Part shown: one piece after another, positions 57,075 to 64,000 of the stretch
Layout of the letters: the number at the start of each line of letters is the position of its first letter
Position numbering within the stretch: position 1 is the stretch's first letter
Assembly (NCBI GenBank): GCA_001796355.1
Contig: MGMG01000088.1
Coordinates: forward strand, 1 to 64,000
DNA: 64,000 nt
Origin: Chloroflexi bacterium GWB2_54_36
GTDB lineage: Bacteria > Chloroflexota > Anaerolineae > Anaerolineales > Anaerolineaceae
Direction: 5' to 3'
Notes under the pieces: model-generated
Told to the model about the DNA's origin: nothing
Seen by the model: the letters and a program-made list of their open reading frames with translations, nothing else
Databases searched by the model: none
Translations under genes and position numbers: made by a program

Positions 57075-57250
57075 ACCCTACCCCCTTCCAAAATCGAATC
57101 GGCAACAATTCCAACATTCACGGTACCGGGGTGAGCCGCCGCCGGGTTGGATAATTTTGTACCCATAAGTTCGCCGTATGACAGGATCTTGAATTGCGCA
57201 TCCCTGCCAACAGACCAATCGGTCAAAACAACAGCTTCAATCCTCAACAT
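57071..57250 (-). CDS. Unlisted 59-aa ORF between ECF sigma gene and single-TM gene
   Basis: Hand translation: MLRIEAVVLTDWSVGRDAQFKILSYGELMGTKLSNPAAAHPGTVNVGIVADSILEGGRV*; GGGAG RBS about 8 nt upstream; ATGA overlap with next gene. Confidence 0.55.
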   Translation of the reverse strand: MLRIEAVVLTDWSVGRDAQFKILSYGELMGTKLSNPAAAHPGTVNVGIVADSILEGGRV

Positions 57251-57253
57251 TGA

Positions 57254-57811
57254 TCAATCTCCCTGCAGCTTGCTGCTCAAGTCATCCCTAAGCGAAAGCA
57301 AGGTGCGGTGGTACAGGCTTTTGATAGCGCCCTCGCTGCGGCCCATAATTCGGGCGATCTCGTCATTGGACATGTGCTCTACGAACTTCAAAATGATCAG
57401 CGTCTGGCGCTCTTCCGGTAATTTGCCGATGGCGTCCAGCAGCCCTTGCACCTCTTGATTTTTAACCAGCGCCGTTTCAGGGTGATCACCTTGACGCAGC
57501 GTGTGGGAATGATCGTCCAGCGGAACCTCGCGCCTGCGATGGCTATCCCGGTGCCAATTCGCCACCAGGTTATGGGCTATGCGGTACAACCAGGCTGTGA
57601 AGGGCAATCCTCGGTCGTGGTAATTGTGAATGTGGTTCATTGCCCGAAAGAACACGCGCTCGGTTAAATCTTCGGCATCGTGTTGGCTGCCTGTGCGGTA
57701 GTAAATATAGTTATAGATCCGCTTGACGTAGCGCTGGTAAAGAACGCTGAATGCATTCTTGTCGCCCTGTCCTGCCAGGATGATGGCTTCTTCGTCACTT
57801 AATTCATCCAA
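57254..57811 (-). CDS. ECF-type sigma-70 family RNA polymerase sigma factor
   Basis: YQRYVKRIYNYIYYRTGSQHDAEDLTERVFFRAM...FTAWLYRIAHNLVANW...LPEERQTLIILKFVEHMSNDEIARIMGRSEGAIKSLYHRTL. Confidence 0.92.
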   Translation of the reverse strand: MDELSDEEAIILAGQGDKNAFSVLYQRYVKRIYNYIYYRTGSQHDAEDLTERVFFRAMNHIHNYHDRGLPFTAWLYRIAHNLVANWHRDSHRRREVPLDDHSHTLRQGDHPETALVKNQEVQGLLDAIGKLPEERQTLIILKFVEHMSNDEIARIMGRSEGAIKSLYHRTLLSLRDDLSSKLQGD

Positions 57812-58044
57812 GATTCTTCCCTGCAGGTCTTTCTACCCCTAATTAACCCGGATAATTCACAAAAGATGCAATCCGCTTGAAGTTACAGGATGGTAGATAA
57901 AAAGAATGAGTTCCCGATTCTCATTATAACGGTTAACGATTGAATTGCTATTTCTCGATATTTTTCGATCTGGCATTCCCCAAATTTTCGAGTAAACTTG
58001 TGTTCTTAGTTCACATTGCTTACTATTATCCAGCCTGAGGTGGT

Positions 58045-58884
58045 ATGCAAAAAATCGAATTTTCCTGGTCGTCGCCTAAAAATATCCCAATTTATGCCTG
58101 TGAATGGCAACCATCACCACCAGCAAAGGGTGTGATCGTGCTGGTACACGGTATTGGTGAACACATCGGGCGTTACGAGCATGTTGCACGAATGTTTACG
58201 GACAACCAGTATGTCTTTATTGGATCTGATTTAGCCGGGCATGGTAAATCAGACGGGCAACGCGGTCATGCAGATTCATTTGACGATTTTTACAGCCAGA
58301 TTACCTGGATGCTGCAAGAATCAGAGAAGCGTTACCCTGGATTGCCAGTATTCCTTTATGGCCATAGCCTGGGCGCCAACCTTGTACTCGGGTACGTGGA
58401 GAAGGGTGTTCATACGGTTGCTGGCGCCATCGTCACTTCGCCTGCGCTAGCGATTACCCGGATTCCTCCCATAAAACTTGCTGTTGGCAAACTGATGTAT
58501 GCGTTATATCCGCGCTTCAGCATGACCAACAGCCTGGATACTTCCGGTTTATCTCGTGATGAAAACGTTGTTGCAGCCTATATCAATGACCCGCTGGTGC
58601 ATCCCTTGATTTCAGCGCGCCTGGGGCTGGATTTGATCAACAGCAGTCAATGGATTCGCGATCAAGGCTTAAATATTAATATCCCGCTGCTCTTGCTTCA
58701 CGGGGAATTGGACCGCCTGGTTAAAGTGGCCGGTTCCCGTGAATTTGCCCGCCAGTTGGATGGTAGGGTGAAATATGTCGAAATCCCGGGCGGATACCAC
58801 GAACTCCATAACGAACCCAACCAGCAAGAGATTTTTAGAATCTGGTTGGACTGGCTGGATGCCATAGTAAAAAACGCAAGCTAG
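58045..58884 (+). CDS. Alpha/beta hydrolase (monoacylglycerol lipase-like)
   Basis: VLVHGIGEHIGRYEHVARMF; DLAGHGKSDGQRGH; YGHSLGANLVLGY. Confidence 0.88.
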   Translation: MQKIEFSWSSPKNIPIYACEWQPSPPAKGVIVLVHGIGEHIGRYEHVARMFTDNQYVFIGSDLAGHGKSDGQRGHADSFDDFYSQITWMLQESEKRYPGLPVFLYGHSLGANLVLGYVEKGVHTVAGAIVTSPALAITRIPPIKLAVGKLMYALYPRFSMTNSLDTSGLSRDENVVAAYINDPLVHPLISARLGLDLINSSQWIRDQGLNINIPLLLLHGELDRLVKVAGSREFARQLDGRVKYVEIPGGYHELHNEPNQQEIFRIWLDWLDAIVKNAS

Positions 58885-58923
58885 CAATTTCGCTCAGCCT
58901 CTCATGGTTATGCCAAATATCAC

Positions 58924-58952
58924 TTGACCCGGATATCCAGGCTGAATACAAT
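58924..58952 (+). promoter_or_regulatory. Sigma-70-type promoter for glyA-gcvT
   Basis: TTGACC - 17 nt - TACAAT. Confidence 0.6.
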
Positions 58953-59040
58953 ATAGATGGAATTGTCGCGCCAATTCTGGTTTTTTGTGCGCCTTAATCC
59001 TAACATCCCACAAATTTGAACATCCTAAAGGAGAAAGCTG

Positions 59041-62000
59041 ATGGCTGATTTCCTGACTCGTGGCACGCTTGCTGAGGTCGATCCTGAAGTAAGTGAACTC
59101 ATCCGCCTGGAAGCAGAACGCCAGTATCGCAAGTTGATTCTGATCCCGAGTGAAAGCACGGCTCCTGTGGCGGTGCGCGAGGCGCTTGGCTCGGTTTTTC
59201 AGAACCTCTACGCGGAAGGTTATCCGGATGAAGAAACTCGCCAGATGACCGAAGCTGAAATCCTCGACTACACGGCCCGCCTGACTTATTACCGCCGCTA
59301 TGCCGACCCGCGCTATTACAAAGGCGTCGAATACGCAGACACGGTTGAATCCCTGGCTCGCCGGCGCTGCGCGGAAGTGTTTGCCACCGAGAAGTTCTCT
59401 GCCGATCAGTTCTACGTCAATGTTCAGCCGCTTTCCGGCGCGCCTGCCAATAACGCGGTATATACCGCGCTTGTGAATCCTGGCGAGACGGTCATGGGGA
59501 TGAATTTACTGCACGGCGGCCACCTGACCCACGGCTCATCCGTCAACCGCTCGGGCAAGCTGTTCAAAGCTGTGCATTACACCGTCAATCCAGAGACCGA
59601 GCAAATTGATTACGACCTGGTCGATGCGTTGGCGCTCGAACACAAGCCAAAATTGATCATCGCCGGCTATTCTTCATATCCCTGGGTGCCGGATTGGGCG
59701 CGCTTCCGCGCTGCCGCCGACAAAGTCGGCGCGATCTTCCTGGCAGACGTCTCGCATATTGCCGGTTTAATCGCTGCCGGTGCAGTCCCCTCGCCAGTCG
59801 GTCATGCTCATGTAATCACCTTCACCACCCATAAAACCCTTCTTGGACCGCGTGGCGCTGTTGCACTGACCACCGATGCAGCCCTCGGTCGAAAGCTCGA
59901 CCGGGCTGTGTTCCCCGGCGAACAAGGCGGTCCGCACATGCACGCCATTGCGGCTCTGGCTGCCACCCTGAGAATTGCCAAAACCGATTCCTTCAAAAAA
60001 CTGCAGAACCAGATTATTAAAAATTGCGCCGTGCTCACCAACCGCATGGCGGAACGCGGTCTGCGCATCTCATACGGTGGCACCAACACCCACCTTGGCA
60101 ATGTGGACTGCAAATCCATCGTCGGTCCAGACGGTACCGCCCTTTCCGGCGATATGGCCGCCCGAATTCTGGATATTGCCGGGATCGTGCTCAATCGCAA
60201 TACCATTCCCGGCGACAAGACCGCCATGGCCGCCAGCGGCATCCGCTACGGCACCCCCTGGATCACCCAGCGCGGTCTGGGCGAGAAAGAGATGGTGGAG
60301 CTGGGCGACATCATTGCGGATGTGCTGCTGGCCACCACGCCTTACTCATTGGAAACGAAAAAAGGCGATGCCATTCGCGCCAAGGTCGATTTTGGCGTAC
60401 TGGAAGATGCCAAGCTGCGTGTTCGCAAATTGGCCGAAGCTGGCGGTTATGACGGCGACGTAGCCCACAAATCGGGTTACCCGCATTACTTCTTTGTCGA
60501 CGACAAGCCAACGGCAAAAGGCGGTTGGGCCGCCTATGAACTTTCGGGCCACGGCATTCGCACCTTCATGAGCACCGTTTTCGCCAGCGATGTCGAATTA
60601 TTGGCCTCCGGGGAAAGCCAGAAAACGCTGCTGCATACCCCCAAAGAGATTATCGAAGGCGTAATCACCTGCCTGGACGCTTACAATTTCCAATTCAGCC
60701 TGCCAGCCGGCAAGGCCAGTCTGGCAGCCACCTGGCTGCGGGAAATGTCGGATGGGTATGTTTATTTTGACGCTGATTTATTGCGCCGCACCCCTGGCCC
60801 GATTTATGTGGTCGAATCCGGCAAGGCTCCCGTGACCGATGCGGCTGGTTCGGGTGCCGGAGCAGCCAAGCCCTTCACCGTCGGCGCGGCAGCCAAAGCC
60901 GGCGCAGCGCTTCCCGATTTCGTCTGGGAAGAGAAAGAAGCAGTACTGCGGCGCACGCCGCTTTACGACACGCATAAAGCACTAGGCGCTAAAATCATCC
61001 CGTTTGCCGGTTGGGAAATGCCAGTCTGGTACACCTCGGTGGTTGAAGAACATCTGGCCTGCCGCCAGGCCGCTGGATTGTTCGATGTAGCCCACATGGG
61101 CGTATATCAGGCCGAAGGACCGGATGCGGTTGTTTTCCTGGACAGCGTCTGCAGTAACGACATCGCCGCGCTCGAAATCGGCGAATCGTGCTACTCCCAT
61201 TTCCTGACCCCCGACGCCAATGTGATTGATGACCTGCTGGTATACCGCCGCGGGTTTGAGAAGTACCTGGTGGTGGTCAACGCTTCCAATGACGACAAAG
61301 ACTGGGCCTGGCTGAATGCGGTTCGCGAAGGCAAAGTCAAGGTTGACAATGAACTTCCAGGTGCCCGTGCATTCGGCCGCAGCGTAGTCCTGCGCAACCT
61401 GCGTGATCCGAAAGCAGGAGCAGATATGCGAGTGGACATTGCCTTGCAAGGACCCAAATCACGCGATATCCTGCTCTCGTTAGGCGTGGACACCCTCACC
61501 CGGCGCAAGATTATGGCCCTTAAACGCACAGATTTGTGCGAAGCCGTGGTTGGCGGTATCGACCTGGTGGTCTCGCGTACTGGCTACACCGGTGAGAAAA
61601 TGGCCTTCGAATTATTTGTCCACCCCGCAAAAGCGGTGGAATTATGGAATGCCCTGACGAAAGCCGGCGAACCACTGGGTCTAAAGCCGTGCGGATTGGG
61701 TGCGCGGGACTCTTTGCGTACCGAAGCCGGTCTGCCGCTTTACGGCCACGAGATGGGCGGGGATATGAACTTGGGCGTAGCCGAAGCCGGTTTTGGCAGC
61801 TTTGTCAAGACCTACAAGCCGTGGTTCATTGGCCGCACCGCCTACCTGGCGCGTGAAGCCGCCCGCACCGCTGAAGTGATCCGCTTCCGCTTCACTGAAA
61901 AAGGCGTGCGCATGGCCCACAATGCCGACCCGATCATCGACCGCAAGGGTAAGACTGTCGGCGTAGTCACCAGCTGTGCGATTGACTCCGAAGGCTTCCT

Positions 62001-62166
62001 GACCGGCCTGGCCTATGTAGACTTGAAGGTCGCTGAGGAGGGCACCCAGTTCTTTATCTTCCAGGGTGCGCCAAAAACGACCGGCAAAGCCCCGGCGGAA
62101 CTGATAGCCGGTGACCGAATTACACTACCAACAGCGGCAGTTATTATTAGCCGCTTCCCGAAATAA
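59041..62166 (+). CDS. glyA-gcvT: Serine hydroxymethyltransferase-aminomethyltransferase (GlyA-GcvT) fusion
   Basis: N-terminal SHMT (LIPSESTAP, ADVSHIAGLIAAG, VITFTTHKTLLGPRG), linker, then GcvT (TPLYDTHKALGAKIIPFAGWEMPVWY...FDVAHMGVYQ...SRTGYTGE) in one continuous ORF. Confidence 0.93.
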   Translation: MADFLTRGTLAEVDPEVSELIRLEAERQYRKLILIPSESTAPVAVREALGSVFQNLYAEGYPDEETRQMTEAEILDYTARLTYYRRYADPRYYKGVEYADTVESLARRRCAEVFATEKFSADQFYVNVQPLSGAPANNAVYTALVNPGETVMGMNLLHGGHLTHGSSVNRSGKLFKAVHYTVNPETEQIDYDLVDALALEHKPKLIIAGYSSYPWVPDWARFRAAADKVGAIFLADVSHIAGLIAAGAVPSPVGHAHVITFTTHKTLLGPRGAVALTTDAALGRKLDRAVFPGEQGGPHMHAIAALAATLRIAKTDSFKKLQNQIIKNCAVLTNRMAERGLRISYGGTNTHLGNVDCKSIVGPDGTALSGDMAARILDIAGIVLNRNTIPGDKTAMAASGIRYGTPWITQRGLGEKEMVELGDIIADVLLATTPYSLETKKGDAIRAKVDFGVLEDAKLRVRKLAEAGGYDGDVAHKSGYPHYFFVDDKPTAKGGWAAYELSGHGIRTFMSTVFASDVELLASGESQKTLLHTPKEIIEGVITCLDAYNFQFSLPAGKASLAATWLREMSDGYVYFDADLLRRTPGPIYVVESGKAPVTDAAGSGAGAAKPFTVGAAAKAGAALPDFVWEEKEAVLRRTPLYDTHKALGAKIIPFAGWEMPVWYTSVVEEHLACRQAAGLFDVAHMGVYQAEGPDAVVFLDSVCSNDIAALEIGESCYSHFLTPDANVIDDLLVYRRGFEKYLVVVNASNDDKDWAWLNAVREGKVKVDNELPGARAFGRSVVLRNLRDPKAGADMRVDIALQGPKSRDILLSLGVDTLTRRKIMALKRTDLCEAVVGGIDLVVSRTGYTGEKMAFELFVHPAKAVELWNALTKAGEPLGLKPCGLGARDSLRTEAGLPLYGHEMGGDMNLGVAEAGFGSFVKTYKPWFIGRTAYLAREAARTAEVIRFRFTEKGVRMAHNADPIIDRKGKTVGVVTSCAIDSEGFLTGLAYVDLKVAEEGTQFFIFQGAPKTTGKAPAELIAGDRITLPTAAVIISRFPK

Positions 62167-62172
62167 TATCGA

Positions 62173-62214
62173 ACATCAGGTGTGCTGGATAGCTCGGCAC
62201 ACCTGATGTTTTTC
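62173..62214 (+). terminator. Intrinsic terminator after glyA-gcvT
   Basis: ACATCAGGTGTGC...GCACACCTGATGT followed by TTTTT. Confidence 0.9.
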
Positions 62215-62374
62215 TCACCGAAATTGGACAACCTGAAAGGTTTTCAAAAAAATGAATACGAATGGAGATAAACATACCGTAATAAAATAGATAAGTACAA
62301 CTCAAATCAGCATTACCAGCCGGTCTCTCGTCAACCTGTTCTGAAACAGAATTTGAAAAGGAGATGGAAATCAT

Positions 62375-63595
62375 ATGCAGACCCCTTGGGACAACCGCTA
62401 TGCACAGCGTACCCAAAGAATGAAAGCATCGGCAATTCGTGAATTGCTAAAAATCACGGAAAATCCAGAAATTATTTCATTTGCTGGCGGCCTGCCAGCA
62501 CCGGAGGTCTTCCCCACCGAAGAAATTCGCGAAGCCTGCAATCGGGTTCTGAAGGACCAATCTGCGCTGGCATTGCAATATGGAGCCACGGAAGGGTATC
62601 TTCCTTTACGGGAGATGATTGCCCGTCATGCCAGCCGTTCCGGAGTGCAGATTCGCCCCAATAATATTCTCATCACCTCTGGCTCCCAGCAGGCGCTGGA
62701 CCTGATTGGCAAAATATTCATCAACCATGGCGACCGGTTGTTGGTCGAATCTCCAACATACCTGGGAGCGCTGCAGGCCTGGAACCAATACGGTGCTGAA
62801 TATGTCACCGTACGTACGGATGATGACGGTATGGTGTCTGAAGATATCGAACAAGCGCTACGCACCGGCCCCAAATTTATCTACGTTCTGCCCAATTTTC
62901 AGAATCCAATGGGCGTTACCATGTCGATGGAACGCCGCGTCAAGCTGGTCGAAATGGCCGACCGTTACGGTGTCCCACTGGTGGAAGATGACCCCTACGG
63001 GCAATTACGCTTCGAAGGCGAAAATCTGCCGGGTGTGAATGTGTTGGATGCCCAATTGCACGTTCAAAATGGTAGATATACCGGCAATGTTATCTACTTT
63101 AGTACCTTCTCGAAGATTCTTTCACCGGGTCTGCGGCTGGCATGGATGATCGCCCCTGACGAGGTCATTTCGAAACTTGCGCTTGCCAAACAGGGCACCG
63201 ACCTGCATACCGCCACCTTCAATCAGGTGGTCGCTTATGAAGTCAGCCGGCATGGGTTCCTGGATAACCATGTGAAACACATCTGCGAGGTTTATAGTGA
63301 ACGGCGTAACGTGATGTTGGATTCACTGGCAGAGTATATGCCGGAAGGCGTCACCTGGACGCATCCCCACGGCGGGTTGTTCCTCTGGGTGCGCGTACCG
63401 GAATCTTGTGATACCACTAAAATGTTCCCGGCGGCGATACGCAATAAAGTTGCCTACGTACCTGGTGAAAGTTTTCACCCCAATGGCGGCGGCACAAACA
63501 CCATGCGGTTGAATTTCTCGTATTGCAAACCGGCAACGATCGTCGAAGGCATTTCCAGATTAGGCAATATGCTCAAAGAAGAGCTTTGCCAATAA
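62375..63595 (+). CDS. PLP-dependent class I/II aminotransferase (2-aminoadipate-type)
   Basis: ISFAGGLPAPEVFP; GSQQALDLIGKIF; NFQNPMGVTMSMERR; STFSKILSPGLRLAW. Confidence 0.88.
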   Translation: MQTPWDNRYAQRTQRMKASAIRELLKITENPEIISFAGGLPAPEVFPTEEIREACNRVLKDQSALALQYGATEGYLPLREMIARHASRSGVQIRPNNILITSGSQQALDLIGKIFINHGDRLLVESPTYLGALQAWNQYGAEYVTVRTDDDGMVSEDIEQALRTGPKFIYVLPNFQNPMGVTMSMERRVKLVEMADRYGVPLVEDDPYGQLRFEGENLPGVNVLDAQLHVQNGRYTGNVIYFSTFSKILSPGLRLAWMIAPDEVISKLALAKQGTDLHTATFNQVVAYEVSRHGFLDNHVKHICEVYSERRNVMLDSLAEYMPEGVTWTHPHGGLFLWVRVPESCDTTKMFPAAIRNKVAYVPGESFHPNGGGTNTMRLNFSYCKPATIVEGISRLGNMLKEELCQ

Positions 63596-63626
63596 TCAGT
63601 TAGCATTTTAGCATTTTCGCTATAAA

Positions 63627-63656
63627 AACGGGACAGCCAAAATCCGCTGTCCCGTT
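63627..63656. terminator. Terminator-like hairpin between convergent genes
   Basis: AACGGGACAGC/GCTGTCCCGTT stem. Confidence 0.65.
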
Positions 63657-63676
63657 AACCATCCATCACCTATTTC

Positions 63677-64000
63677 TTAGTGATTGTTTGTGTGGTCCCA
63701 TAACTTAAACTCTTTCAAGCTCGAATCGCCTAAAAATTCGCGCAGGATAGAATTGTCCGGGATTAAATGGGCGTCGATGGGCATGAACCATTCTAAAAAG
63801 GCCAGCAATCGTTTAGCTTCGATAAATTCATTGGTGCCAAACGGCACCTGGCGCAGCAAAGGTTCCACCCGCTCGCGCAGTGCGGAAAGCTCGTAGACCA
63901 ATGCAGAGTTGAATACTTCATCAGCATTTTCTTGAAACGGAAAAATATGGCGTTTTTCACCGCGCCGCACCGATTCCCAGCGTCCGATCGTATCCAACGC
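63677..64000 (-). CDS. C-terminal part of a nucleoside (uridine) kinase-like protein (5' end outside window)
   Basis: DTIGRWESVRRGEKRHIFPFQENADEVFNSALVYELSALRERVEPLL; frame open to window edge. Confidence 0.6.
   Translation of the reverse strand, partial: ALDTIGRWESVRRGEKRHIFPFQENADEVFNSALVYELSALRERVEPLLRQVPFGTNEFIEAKRLLAFLEWFMPIDAHLIPDNSILREFLGDSSLKEFKLWDHTNNH

Noticed and set aside
1-64000. Search by eye for CRISPR arrays, tRNA/rRNA genes, prophage or transposase genes
   Set aside because: No regularly spaced direct repeats, T-loop/cloverleaf signatures or transposase-like proteins were recognised; a tRNAscan/Infernal run would be needed to exclude weak cases

Overview
The window is a contiguous, densely coded stretch of bacterial chromosome. 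By gene content it is probably Chloroflexota, Anaerolineae-like; that is an inference and no 16S is present. Most of it is housekeeping or metabolic: a glycine-riboswitch-gcvH-gcvPA-gcvPB operon, pepA, alaS, hflX, rpmF, trxB, hemW, fmt, panE-like, glycoside hydrolases and a glyA-gcvT fusion. Three regions stand out. (1) Positions 1-5262 hold a RiPP-like maturation cassette. A secreted or membrane DUF2207-like protein ends in CACACACAGCACACAGGGR. It is followed by a PqqD-like/radical-SAM/SPASM protein, a paralogue that has lost every iron-sulfur cysteine but keeps the GGEP motif, and a SAM methyltransferase. (2) Positions 5653-6135 encode a membrane-anchored rhodanese whose only in-frame interruption is a TGA. 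It lies in the active-site loop (YCT-TGA-PAEESSAG) and is followed at SECIS distance by a hairpin with a GGU loop, so it is a candidate selenoprotein. (3) Positions 14466-27622 form a sigma-54 module: rpoN with a zinc-ribbon insertion, a PAS/GAF kinase and an NtrC-type regulator, then a small membrane protein, a giant TPR protein and a C25/caspase-like protease. Near-consensus -24/-12 sites precede both rpoN and the effector genes. An untracked 59-aa ORF also sits between an ECF sigma gene and a one-TM gene. No tRNA, rRNA, CRISPR array or intact transposase was seen.
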